Source: CAYMDD01 sp964409675 (GTDB lineage Bacteria > Pseudomonadota > Alphaproteobacteria > Rickettsiales > SXRF01). Taken from it: a stretch of 13,483 nt of DNA. The number at the start of each line of letters is the position of its first letter. Positions within the stretch are counted from its first letter, which is position 1. Made by a program: the position numbers and the translations under genes. Positions 1 to 6,720 of the stretch are shown here, piece after piece. Below the pieces are notes generated by a model. That model ran no database searches. It was not told the DNA's origin and saw only the letters and a program-made list of their open reading frames with translations. Location: contig CAYPEF010000062.1 in assembly GCA_964409675.1 (NCBI GenBank), positions 1 through 13,483 of the forward strand. The letters are read 5' to 3'.

Positions 1-189
1 GCTCCATCTTTCCATGTCTATCTGAATAATTGATAAAGCAAGCTTTTAAAGTAGCGCTTGTATTGATTTGTACTCACAATGAGCGTTAAGTGCTCTTGGA
101 AAATTATATATAAATAGTGCACCAAAGCGGAATAACCTCGAACCGGGTTGAGGAATTACAAGTGGTTCTACAAGGCTGGGTGGAAGTAT

Positions 190-1371
190 TTAAGTTGCCA
201 CCAACGCTAAATGGGAAACGTTTTTCGTGGGAAGCACTGCATGGTCTGAAGAGCGTGGGAGGCGGACGGTAAATTCCGTGCCCTCTTTTTCCAACGAGGC
301 GACGCGGATCGTTCCCTTATGGGCTTCAACGATTTCTTTAATGATGTAGAGGCCCAGCCCAAGATTGTGCGATGCCATTGGATTTTTACTATCTTCTGCA
401 CGAATCAGGGATTCAAAAATTCTGTTGATATATGTAGGAGGGATAGGCGTGCCCTCATTATGTACCGATACCACGACTTCTCTCTGCCGGCCTGTGACCG
501 TAATGGTAATCGGTGAATCCGTAAAACCATACTGTATGGCATTGCCCAGCAAGTTTGAGAAAATCTGCCCTATACGAGGTTTGTCCCATTCCCCCTCGGT
601 ATTCCCTGAAATCTTCAAGTTGAAGGTGCGATCCGGGTGGCTAGTGCGCTTTTCATCCACCAGTTGCCTGCTGACAAAGCCCATATCCATGGGTCTTCTG
701 ATTATGGGGATGCCGGACCCAAGCCGAGTCTGGGTTAGATCGAGAAGATAGTTGACCATATCGATGGCACGATCAGAACAATCAGTGATTTGTGATAGCA
801 GCATTGTTTGCCGTTCATTAATCTGCTCCGCTCCTATCTTCAGTGCAAGCTCAGCCGACATCTTCACGGTTGATAATGGGCTGCGAAGATCGTGGCTCAG
901 TATGCCTAAAAACAGATGTCTCGAATAATCCAGTTTTTTTGAGTAATGGGCGATTGATTCCACCAGCGCCTGATCAATCGACTCATTAAAGCGGGTTAAA
1001 TCCAAAATATCCTTGTGCGTGATTTCCGTCAGTTGCATATCCCACAATTGAATGATGCTGGCACGTAATGCGCGATACTCCGAAACCATCTGATCCATAT
1101 TGAATCCGCCAGCATGGCGTAACGAGGCGTGCGCTTCAGCGGCGGTGGGGGTCAGATGGGGGGATTTTTTACCGTGCGATTTTTTAACTTGTTCTATGTC
1201 GGTCTGTGCGGACTCAATGTCCTGGCATATGAAGTCCAGTATTTCCTTTATATGATCGCGCAGTGCGAGCGGACTCATGCTGTCGGAGGCGGGGGCCAGC
1301 GTTCGCGCAAAACTCTCCCATTCTCCAATAATCTGGGATCTGTTTGCACGAATGAATGCTGCTAAGCGCAT
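190..1371 (-). CDS. Soluble orphan sensor histidine kinase (RsbRD-like N-terminal domain, HisKA, HATPase_c)
   Basis: This 393-residue kinase would autophosphorylate a histidine and pass the phosphate to a response regulator. Residues about 5-145 are helical and resemble the RsbRD N-terminal sensor fold (a WE-type helix near 18, an EYRALR segment at 98-103). HisKA follows with the H-box SHDLRSP, phospho-acceptor H160. The ATPase domain has an N-box with N273 and N277 (FSNLLGNAIQYG), a G1-like HNEGTPIP at 304-311 and a G2 box NLGLGLYII at 336-344. No membrane segment or signal peptide is visible, so it should be cytoplasmic. The ATG at 1371 is preceded by AGAGGT, a usable ribosome binding site. 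No response regulator or receiver domain is in the window, so the partner is unknown. The gene is visibly AT-richer than the genes to its right: row 961-1020 has 27 G+C of 60 by hand count, against 42 of 60 in row 2041-2100. The kinase call is firm; the N-terminal family is less so. Confidence 0.9.
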   Translation of the reverse strand: MRLAAFIRANRSQIIGEWESFARTLAPASDSMSPLALRDHIKEILDFICQDIESAQTDIEQVKKSHGKKSPHLTPTAAEAHASLRHAGGFNMDQMVSEYRALRASIIQLWDMQLTEITHKDILDLTRFNESIDQALVESIAHYSKKLDYSRHLFLGILSHDLRSPLSTVKMSAELALKIGAEQINERQTMLLSQITDCSDRAIDMVNYLLDLTQTRLGSGIPIIRRPMDMGFVSRQLVDEKRTSHPDRTFNLKISGNTEGEWDKPRIGQIFSNLLGNAIQYGFTDSPITITVTGRQREVVVSVHNEGTPIPPTYINRIFESLIRAEDSKNPMASHNLGLGLYIIKEIVEAHKGTIRVASLEKEGTEFTVRLPRSSDHAVLPTKNVSHLALVAT

Positions 1372-1564
1372 AGTACCTCTAATTATCCTATATCACACTC
1401 TGCTACAAAAGATAAGTTTACTGTTGGGAAGTAAGAAGGTTGCACTAACTCCTCCTGTCCCATGAAGAAAACCGCCGCGGACTTAACCAAACGGCACGGA
1501 AAACCTACGCTTCTCCAGCACTATGTCTAAATAGGGATAAGCAATATCAGCAACTTGGAGTATG

Positions 1565-1649
1565 TGGTGCCCCGGGTCGGAATCGAACCGACACACCCGA
1601 AGGTACCGGATTTTGAGTCCGGCGCGTCTACCAGTTCCACCACCGGGGC
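1565..1649 (-). tRNA. tRNA-Leu, anticodon CAA, with encoded CCA
   Basis: Read on the minus strand, a 7-bp acceptor stem (GCCCCGG with CCGGGGC) closes a cloverleaf with discriminator A and an encoded CCA end. The anticodon stem CCGGA/TCCGG holds the loop CTCAAAA, which places CAA at positions 34-36 and reads UUG codons. A long variable arm (ACC-TTCG-GGT) follows, as expected for a class II leucine tRNA. The T arm is GTCGG/CCGAC around TTCGATT. The A36-A37-A38 run is the motif MiaA recognises for i6A37. Without CCA the gene ends at 1568. It is divergent from ygfZ. Its 3' end faces the AT-rich kinase block, a common arrangement for island attachment. Confidence 0.95.
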
Positions 1650-1658
1650 ATGGGAAGG

Positions 1659-1680
1659 CGCTGCGGCACAGGGCGCAGCG
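1659..1680. other. GC-rich hairpin in the 5' flank of tRNA-Leu
   Basis: A perfect 7-bp inverted repeat (CGCTGCG at 1659-1665, CGCAGCG at 1674-1680) with an 8-base loop lies ten bases upstream of the tRNA 5' end. In the tRNA precursor it would form a leader hairpin next to the RNase P site. No T-tract follows, so a terminator is unlikely. The role is unknown. Confidence 0.35.
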
Positions 1681-1767
1681 TGGCTAGGCGGGCTGATCGC
1701 CGCGCCTGACGGGCAGTATTAAGCATTCTCCCGGGCGAAACGCAATCATTCTCTTTGGGCTTCAGGG

Positions 1768-1796
1768 TTGTGGCGGAGAAGGGGGCAGCTTATATA
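1768..1796 (+). promoter_or_regulatory. Candidate sigma-70-type promoter of ygfZ
   Basis: TTGTGG (1768-1773) and TATATA (1791-1796) are exactly 17 bases apart. They match the consensus at 3/6 and 4/6. Transcription would begin near 1802-1804, at or next to the ygfZ ATG at 1804, giving a leaderless or nearly leaderless mRNA. The call rests on sequence pattern only. Confidence 0.35.
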
Positions 1797-1803
1797 GGGG
1801 AAT

Positions 1804-2679
1804 ATGACCGCAGCTTCCACCTTCGCGCTCCTGCCCGGGCGCGCTTTTATCCGCATCCGCGGCGAGGATGCGCGCGCGTTCCTGCAGGGGCTGATCAGCA
1901 ATGATATTCATGCGCTTTCGCCGGTGCGGGCGCTCTACGCCCTGCTGCTGACGCCGCAGGGGAAATTCCTGCATGATTTCTTTCTTACGCAGCAGGATGA
2001 TGCGATTTTACTGGAATGCGAGCAAGCGCGCGCGGAAGAGCTGCTGCGCCGCCTGAGCATGTACCGTCTGCGCAGCAAGGTGGCGCTGGAGCTGCTGCCG
2101 CCGCAAGAGATGGCTGCGGCGGCCTGGTTCGGCGCAGGCATGCCGCTAGGTAGCCCCGGGGTAATGCAGGCGGACGGCTCCTATGCCGATCCTCGCTTGG
2201 CAGGGCTCGGAATGCGCCTGCGCGCCGCGCCTGAGGCGCTGGCGGCATGGAAAGAAGCGCGGCAGGCGAGAGCGGGGGGTGCTAAGGATTACCACGACTG
2301 GCGCATTGCCTGCGGCGTGCCGGAAGGCGGGATGGATCTGATACCCGAAAAAACCCTGCCGCTCGATTACGGGCTGGACCGGCTGCACGCCGTCGATTAC
2401 GGCAAGGGCTGCTATGTCGGGCAGGAGGTGACGGCGCGCATGCATTATCGCGCCACCTTGCGCAAGCGGCTCTACAGCGTGCAGGCGGATGCGCCGCTCC
2501 CGGGTCCGGGCGTACAAATCAGGGCGGGCGATGCCGTCATCGGCGAGCTGCGCTCATGCGCAGGAAAAGCCGGGCTGGCGCTGCTGAATCAGGAGGAGTG
2601 GGAAGCGAACGGCCGTGCTTCCTTGCAAGCGGACGGCGTGCCGCTGCGGGCGGAGCTGCCAGCATGGAACGCAACATGA
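1804..2679 (+). CDS. ygfZ: YgfZ/GcvT-like folate-binding Fe-S/tRNA modification factor
   Basis: This 291-residue protein belongs to the YgfZ family, relatives of the aminomethyltransferase GcvT. In E. coli YgfZ binds tetrahydrofolate and supports certain Fe-S enzymes, notably the tRNA methylthiotransferase MiaB. The family signature K-G-C-Y-x-G-Q-E is intact at residues 201-208, with C203 as the conserved cysteine. The N-terminal half shows the usual DARAFLQGLISND stretch (22-34). The C-terminal part (after about 225) is the small barrel-like domain, and the length is typical. The ATG at 1804 has AGGGG just upstream (1796-1800), very close. The gene diverges from tRNA-Leu and is followed on the same strand by the YqgE gene 106 bases later. 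It acts in the cytoplasm. Confidence 0.88.
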   Translation: MTAASTFALLPGRAFIRIRGEDARAFLQGLISNDIHALSPVRALYALLLTPQGKFLHDFFLTQQDDAILLECEQARAEELLRRLSMYRLRSKVALELLPPQEMAAAAWFGAGMPLGSPGVMQADGSYADPRLAGLGMRLRAAPEALAAWKEARQARAGGAKDYHDWRIACGVPEGGMDLIPEKTLPLDYGLDRLHAVDYGKGCYVGQEVTARMHYRATLRKRLYSVQADAPLPGPGVQIRAGDAVIGELRSCAGKAGLALLNQEEWEANGRASLQADGVPLRAELPAWNAT

Positions 2680-2785
2680 TACAAGCGCGTGGGCCTGCAA
2701 GAGGCACGCTTATTGCTGATGATAATTATCAAGGCCGGTGGAATCACATCGATTTTTAATGGTGCGAGCGTGCATCTGGAGTATA

Positions 2786-3391
2786 ATGAAATTCATGGCT
2801 GAACATATTGCATTCAATGCGGCGATCGACAACCCTTCCGGCTACCTGACGGACCGGCTGCTGGTGGCTATGCCCTCGGTGCAGGACGGCTGCTTCAACC
2901 GCTCGGTGATTTATATTTGCGCGCATAACGCCTCCGGTGCCATGGGGGTGATTGTCAATTCCCTGATCGATTCGATTTCATTACATGAGGTGATGGAGCA
3001 GCTGGAAATTGCCATGGACATTCCCGCCGACATGCCGGTGCATTTTGGCGGGCCAGTGGATGCTCACCGCGGCTTCGTGCTGCACAGCAGCGACGTGGTG
3101 CTGGACGATAGTTTAGTGCATGCAAGCGGCATGGCGCTCACCGCCAATGTGCATATACTGCGCGATATCGCCGCCGGCAAGGGCCCCGAGCAGGGCGCGC
3201 TGATGCTCGGCTATGCTGGCTGGTCGCCGGGTCAGCTGGAGGCGGAGATCGAGGCGGGCAGCTGGATTGTGGCGCAGCCCGACAAGAAGATCATTTTTGA
3301 AACCGACAATGAGCTGAAATGGTCGCTCGCCTGCGCCTCGCTCGGGATTGATGATTCCTCGCGGCTGTCCTATACGGTCGGGCACGCGTAA
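2786..3391 (+). CDS. YqgE/AlgH family protein (UPF0301, DUF179)
   Basis: This 201-residue protein carries the hallmarks of the YqgE/AlgH family: GAMGVIVN (51-58), HFGGPVDAHRGFVLH (86-100) and LGYAGWSPGQLEAEI (141-155). The family is widespread and its biochemical role is unsettled; AlgH was linked to alginate regulation in Pseudomonas. No signal peptide is visible, so a soluble cytoplasmic protein is expected. The ATG at 2786 is chosen because GGAG lies at 2778-2781. An ATG at 2795 is the alternative; a longer open frame back to 2738 adds residues unlike the family. The -10-like TATAAT at 2782-2787 overlaps this start codon. The gene probably shares direction, and perhaps transcript, with ygfZ. 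Confidence 0.9.
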   Translation: MKFMAEHIAFNAAIDNPSGYLTDRLLVAMPSVQDGCFNRSVIYICAHNASGAMGVIVNSLIDSISLHEVMEQLEIAMDIPADMPVHFGGPVDAHRGFVLHSSDVVLDDSLVHASGMALTANVHILRDIAAGKGPEQGALMLGYAGWSPGQLEAEIEAGSWIVAQPDKKIIFETDNELKWSLACASLGIDDSSRLSYTVGHA

Positions 3392-3501
3392 GTTCTGTGT
3401 ATTTCAGTTCCCTCCCATCATATGGCATGACGCTGCGCACTTTGCACAAGCTGACTGCTGGACAGCCCCGGACGAAGGCAGGGGTAATGAGAATGCATGC
3501 C

Positions 3502-3517
3502 GAGGAAAGCGATCCTC
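3502..3517 (-). terminator. Weak hairpin just past the epimerase stop
   Basis: GAGGA (3502-3506) and TCCTC (3513-3517) pair around a 6-base loop in the gap between the convergent yqgE-type and epimerase genes. There is no clear T-tract in either direction, so termination here would be weak or Rho-aided. Confidence 0.2.
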
Positions 3518-3524
3518 TCTTGTC

Positions 3525-4475
3525 TTAGGCCGCGCTGGCCACTTCGCGCAGTTCCTCGGAGAGGAAATCGAGGGTGATTTCCATGCCGTCGCGTAAACCT
3601 ACCTCGGCGGTGAAGCCGAGCGTGTTGCGTGCATGCGCGGGGTCGCCGAGTGAGTGGCGCAGGTCGCCGGCGCGGGCGTCAGCGTAGGCGACGCGCAAAT
3701 GCTCGCCGGTTAAGTCGCTTATCAGCGTGGCCATGGCGTTGACGCTGGTGCGCACGCCGGTGCAGACATTGAACACGCCTTCGCGCAGCTTACCGGTTTC
3801 CAGCGCGTGCATGGCGCGGGTGAGGGCGTTCACCACATCCAGCACGTAGATGAAATCGCGCGACTGCTCGCCGTCGCCGAACACGGTGAACGGCTCGCCG
3901 GCGAGGATGCGCTTGGCGAAGATGGAGATGACGCCGCTATAGGGGGAGTTGGGGTCCTGCCGTGGGCCGTACACGTTGAAAAAGCGCATGCCGGCGTTAG
4001 GGATGCTATGCACGTGCGACGCCACTTTGCCGTGCAGCTCGCAGCCGAGCTTGTCGGCGCCGTAAGCGCTGAGCGGCATCGGGTGAAGCCCTTCATGGAA
4101 GGGGGGCTGGTGGCCGTCGCCGTAGACGGCGGCGGAGGAGGCGTACACTACCGGCGTCTTATGCGCCTTGGCCGCCTCGAACACATTGATGGTGGCGGAA
4201 AGGTTCACTTCATGCGTGCGCTTCCATTCCTCGTTGGAGCGCGCCACGGAGGCAATAGCGGCCAGGTGGAAGCAGCCGTCGATGCCGTCAAATGCCTGCC
4301 GCACCATGTCGACGTCGCTGACATCGCCCTTGATGAACTGGGCGCGCGCGGGGATCTGTGCGCGTTTCCCGGTCGAAAGATCATCGAGAACAGTGACTTT
4401 GTGACCTTGTGTAATCAGGGCGTGAGCGAGGTGAGAACCGATGAAACCGGCACCTCCGGTTACAAGATAATGCAT
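3525..4475 (-). CDS. NAD-dependent epimerase/dehydratase (extended SDR, UDP-sugar 4-epimerase-like)
   Basis: This 316-residue extended short-chain dehydrogenase probably interconverts a nucleotide-linked hexose, as GalE or WbpP-type epimerases do, for envelope polysaccharide. The Rossmann motif GGAGFIGSH starts at residue 7 and an acidic pair follows strand 2 (DD at 31-32). The catalytic set is S113/S114 and Y138-x3-K142. Substrate-side motifs RFFNVYGPRQ (164-173) and RDFIYVLDVV (206-215) are those of sugar-nucleotide epimerases. No glycosyltransferase or other sugar gene lies nearby, so the substrate cannot be named. The ATG at 4475 has only a weak upstream TAGG. The C-terminus is Ala-rich and complete. 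It lies downstream of aat on the same strand, after a 147-base AT-rich gap, so it may have its own promoter. Confidence 0.88.
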   Translation of the reverse strand: MHYLVTGGAGFIGSHLAHALITQGHKVTVLDDLSTGKRAQIPARAQFIKGDVSDVDMVRQAFDGIDGCFHLAAIASVARSNEEWKRTHEVNLSATINVFEAAKAHKTPVVYASSAAVYGDGHQPPFHEGLHPMPLSAYGADKLGCELHGKVASHVHSIPNAGMRFFNVYGPRQDPNSPYSGVISIFAKRILAGEPFTVFGDGEQSRDFIYVLDVVNALTRAMHALETGKLREGVFNVCTGVRTSVNAMATLISDLTGEHLRVAYADARAGDLRHSLGDPAHARNTLGFTAEVGLRDGMEITLDFLSEELREVASAA

Positions 4476-4510
4476 GGGTAAAGCCTAATTTTTATTTTTT
4501 TTGGGGTGTT

Positions 4511-4516
4511 AGTATA
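4511..4516 (-). promoter_or_regulatory. Possible -10 box for the epimerase gene
   Basis: Minus-strand TATACT matches 5 of 6 consensus bases, 35 bases before the epimerase ATG, inside a markedly AT-rich gap. No good -35 stands at the usual spacing. Confidence 0.25.
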
Positions 4517-4587
4517 TGAAATTGTTTTTAATAATTGCACCGCACCATAGCAATAGCAATTTTTCCCATTTCAGGAAAGAAAGAAGT

Positions 4588-4609
4588 GCCTTTATTTACA
4601 TAAATAGGC
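4588..4609 (-). terminator. Possible terminator after aat
   Basis: On the minus strand, GCC and TATTT arms pair with AAATA and GGC around a 4-base loop, with a two-base bulge. A T-rich run (ACTTCTTTCTTT) follows. The stem is short and AT-rich, so efficiency is doubtful. Confidence 0.35.
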
Positions 4610-4622
4610 CATCAGGAAAGCG

Positions 4623-5222
4623 CTAAAAGCGTGAGAAGTCGTATTCCGGCGTAATTTCCAAGGCTTGGTGAAGTTGCGTTAAATATATCTGGCGCGGAAT
4701 TTCCCGAATGCCGAACTGCAGCAGGTGTGGATTGACATATTGTGCGTCAAACAGCGTGTAACCATATGATTTCAGAAAGGATATGGTGTGAACCAGCGCC
4801 GCCTTGCTGGCGTTGCTAACACGGGAAAACATGCTTTCCCCGAAAAATGCCCCACCCAGAGCGATACCGTACAGCCCGCCCATCAACTCTCCGTCCCGCC
4901 AGCTCTCGATGCTGTGGGCGAAGCCTTTGCGCCAGAGTTCGGTGTAGGCGGCAATAATTTCCTCGTTGATCCAAGTTTCCTTGCGCTTGGCGCAGGCCTC
5001 GATCACGGCGGGAAACGCCGTATTCATGCGCATCTCGAACGGGTGGCGGCGCAGCTCCTTTTTCAGCCGTCTCGGCACATGGAATTCCTCCAGCGGGAAC
5101 ACGGCGCGCATGTCGGGGGAGTACCAGTAGATTTCCCGCGCATGCCTGCCTTCGCTCATCGGGAAATAGCCGGTGGCATAGGCGGCGAGCAAGAGCTCAG
5201 GTGTGAGCTTCAGTTGGCTCAA
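4623..5222 (-). CDS. aat: Leucyl/phenylalanyl-tRNA--protein transferase
   Basis: Aat transfers Leu or Phe from charged tRNA to N-terminal Lys or Arg of proteins, marking them for ClpS/ClpAP degradation (N-degron pathway). The 199-residue protein shows the family blocks in order: GYFPM (18-22), TWINEEIIAAYTELWRKGFAHSIE (83-106), GGLYG (115-119), FFGESMFSR (126-134), ASKAAL (138-143), DAQ (159-161) and IPRQIYL (175-181). E129 and D159 match the catalytic glutamate and aspartate of the E. coli enzyme. The start is TTG at 5222, overlapping the aroQ stop as TTGA. No other start precedes the conserved N-terminal block, and no Shine-Dalgarno is visible, so translation is probably coupled to aroQ. 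Its location directly after aroQ is discussed in the findings. Confidence 0.95.
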   Translation of the reverse strand: MSQLKLTPELLLAAYATGYFPMSEGRHAREIYWYSPDMRAVFPLEEFHVPRRLKKELRRHPFEMRMNTAFPAVIEACAKRKETWINEEIIAAYTELWRKGFAHSIESWRDGELMGGLYGIALGGAFFGESMFSRVSNASKAALVHTISFLKSYGYTLFDAQYVNPHLLQFGIREIPRQIYLTQLHQALEITPEYDFSRF

Positions 5223-5668
5223 TGCCGGTCGGTGCTCAGCAGCGCCTGCATGGCGCGCAGGCCCAGCAGGTAGCTTTGCGCCCCGAAGCCGCAGATCACC
5301 CCGTGCGACGCTTTGGAGATATAGGACTGGTGTCGGAATTCCTCGCGGCGGAAGATATTGGACAGATGCACTTCGATCACCGGTTGTTTAATCATCAGCA
5401 GCGCATCCATGATGGCAATGGAGGTATGAGTATAGGCCCCGGCGTTGATAATCACCGCCTGCTGCGCGGCATGCGCATTGTGCAGCGCATCAATTATCGC
5501 GCCTTCGTGGTTGCTCTGGAACCAGTCAAGGGTAAGGCCGAGCGCCTTGGCTTCGGCGCGGCAGGCGGCCTCAATATCGGCCAGCGCCTGCGTGCCGTAC
5601 AACTCCGGTTCGCGCTTGCCGAGCATATTCAGGTTCGGGCCGTTGACAATCAGGATGCTAGCTGGCAT
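5219..5668 (-). CDS. aroQ: 3-dehydroquinate dehydratase, type II
   Basis: This enzyme dehydrates 3-dehydroquinate to 3-dehydroshikimate, the third step of the shikimate pathway. From the ATG at 5668 the protein is 149 residues, typical for the type II dodecameric enzyme. It begins with the usual strand and NGPNLNMLG (9-17). The active-site set is present at the standard positions: R19, Y24, N75, H81, H101 and R112. The frame stays open back to a TTG at 5728 and an ATG at 5722, but those would add about 20 residues not found in the family. The chosen ATG lacks a clear ribosome binding site (CAGCCT precedes it) and lies in one arm of an inverted repeat. The gene overlaps aat by four bases and diverges from thiS. 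Confidence 0.93.
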   Translation of the reverse strand: MPASILIVNGPNLNMLGKREPELYGTQALADIEAACRAEAKALGLTLDWFQSNHEGAIIDALHNAHAAQQAVIINAGAYTHTSIAIMDALLMIKQPVIEVHLSNIFRREEFRHQSYISKASHGVICGFGAQSYLLGLRAMQALLSTDRH

Positions 5669-5706
5669 AGGCTGAAAACTTAATAAATACGAGACTTCCA
5701 GCCTAT
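5667..5706. repeat. Inverted repeat in the aroQ/thiS divergent region
   Basis: Perfect 8-base arms ATAGGCTG (5667-5674) and CAGCCTAT (5699-5706) are separated by 24 bases. The left arm covers two bases of the aroQ start codon. In an aroQ transcript starting upstream of 5706 the arms would pair and partly hide the AUG. As DNA it could equally be a wide-spaced operator. Confidence 0.5.
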
Positions 5707-5713
5707 CATCCGC

Positions 5714-5719
5714 TATATT
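5714..5719 (+). promoter_or_regulatory. Possible -10 box for thiSG
   Basis: TATATT matches 5 of 6 consensus bases and would place the transcript start near 5726. That leaves a leader of roughly 15 bases before the ATG at 5741, or almost none before the ATG at 5729. No convincing -35 is seen. No thiamine (TPP) riboswitch motif fits in so short a leader. Confidence 0.25.
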
Positions 5720-5740
5720 CATTGCCAAATGATTAATACC

Positions 5741-5941
5741 ATGGAAATCACCGTCAACGGCGAACTGAAGCGCATTCCGGCATCCTGCACCGTGCAGGGC
5801 CTGGTGGCCGATCTGGCGCTGGATGCGCGCCAGATCGCGGTGGAGCGCAACCTTGCCATCGTGCCGCGCTCAGCCTACGGCGATACGCATCTGGCGGCGG
5901 GCGACCGGGTGGAAATCGTGCGCTTTATCGGAGGAGGGTGA
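5741..5941 (+). CDS. thiS: ThiS, sulfur carrier protein for thiazole synthesis
   Basis: ThiS is a ubiquitin-fold carrier. Its C-terminal Gly-Gly is adenylated, converted to a thiocarboxylate, and donates sulfur to ThiG. From the ATG at 5741 the protein has 66 residues, the usual size, starts MEITVNGE and ends FIGGG, so the essential terminal Gly-Gly is present. An in-frame ATG at 5729 would add four residues; neither start has a clear ribosome binding site. The gene overlaps or abuts thiG, and its last codons form the thiG Shine-Dalgarno. The adenylyltransferase (ThiF-type), ThiO/ThiH, ThiC and ThiE are not in the window. Confidence 0.92.
   Translation: MEITVNGELKRIPASCTVQGLVADLALDARQIAVERNLAIVPRSAYGDTHLAAGDRVEIVRFIGGG
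5930..5938 (+). promoter_or_regulatory. Strong Shine-Dalgarno for thiG, inside thiS
   Basis: GGAGGAGGG is the last three glycine codons of thiS and an excellent ribosome binding site. The second GGAGG ends six bases before the ATG at 5944. This favours that ATG over the GTG at 5938, which would lie inside the site. Confidence 0.75.
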
Positions 5942-5943
5942 GA

Positions 5944-6720
5944 ATGCAGGTGGATAACGGCTTTACCGTGGCGGGGAGGACCTTCCATTCGCGGCTGCTG
6001 GTGGGCACCGGCAAATACAAGGATATGGCCGAGACCAAAGCGGCCATTGAAGCCAGTGGCGCGGAAATCGTGACGGTAGCGGTGCGCCGGGTCGATTTAA
6101 GCGGTAAGGAAGAAAGCCTGCAAAGCGCGCTAGATCCGAAGCGCTACACCTATCTCCCCAATACCGCCGGATGCTACACGGCAGACGAGGCGGTGCGGAC
6201 CTTGCGCCTTGCCCGCGAAATCGGCGGCTGGACGCTGGTGAAGCTGGAAGTGATCGGCGATAAGGTCACCCTCTACCCGGACGCTGAGGAAACGCTCGCC
6301 GCCGCAAAGATTCTGATCAGCGAAGGCTTCGACGTAATGGCCTACACCAATGATGACCCCGTGATGGCCCGGAAACTTGAGGATGCCGGCTGCGTCGCCA
6401 TCATGCCTTTGGGCGCACCCATCGGCTCCGGTCTCGGCATCCAGAACCCGCTGCAAATTCGCCTGATCGTCGAGCAGGCCGGCGTGCCGGTGCTGGTGGA
6501 CGCCGGGGTGGGTACCGCCTCGGACGTAACGGTGGCGATGGAACTCGGCTGCGACGGCGTGCTGCTCAACACAGCCATCGCCAATGCGCAATACCCGGTG
6601 CTGATGGCGCAGGCCATGCGCAAGGCGGTGGAGGCGGGCAGGCTGGCGTATCTGGCGGGGCGAATGCCGCAGCGGGAATACGCGGTGGCGAGTTCGCCGT
6701 TAAAGGGAATGGTTGCTTAG
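5944..6720 (+). CDS. thiG: Thiazole synthase ThiG
   Basis: ThiG condenses 1-deoxy-D-xylulose 5-phosphate, dehydroglycine and ThiS-carried sulfur into the thiazole phosphate of thiamine. The 258-residue TIM-barrel protein has LLVGTGKY near its N-terminus and the WTLVKLEVIGD segment, whose lysine (K100 from this ATG) matches the Schiff-base lysine. It also has PLGAPIGSGLGIQNP for phosphate binding, and VDAGVGTASD and GVLLNTAIA near the C-terminal strands. All are intact. A GTG at 5938 overlapping the thiS stop would add two residues. It is translationally linked to thiS. Its stop overlaps that of the small gene on the other strand. Confidence 0.96.
   Translation: MQVDNGFTVAGRTFHSRLLVGTGKYKDMAETKAAIEASGAEIVTVAVRRVDLSGKEESLQSALDPKRYTYLPNTAGCYTADEAVRTLRLAREIGGWTLVKLEVIGDKVTLYPDAEETLAAAKILISEGFDVMAYTNDDPVMARKLEDAGCVAIMPLGAPIGSGLGIQNPLQIRLIVEQAGVPVLVDAGVGTASDVTVAMELGCDGVLLNTAIANAQYPVLMAQAMRKAVEAGRLAYLAGRMPQREYAVASSPLKGMVA

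Noticed and set aside
136..155. CCTC...GAGGA-type hairpin beyond the kinase stop as a terminator
   Set aside because: The stem has a bulge and only about six pairs. The following minus-strand bases are only moderately T-rich.
1462..1530. 22-codon ORF starting MKKTAADLTKRHGK
   Set aside because: It is too short, lacks a purine-rich site upstream, and shows no recognised match. It could be a gene remnant but cannot be supported.
3807..4481. Plus-strand open frame opposite the epimerase (224 codons)
   Set aside because: The epimerase on the other strand carries all its motifs; this frame is rich in His, Gly and Val with no recognisable domain.
5669..5740. Possible TPP riboswitch before thiSG
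   Set aside because: The gap is too short and the conserved thi-box motifs are absent.
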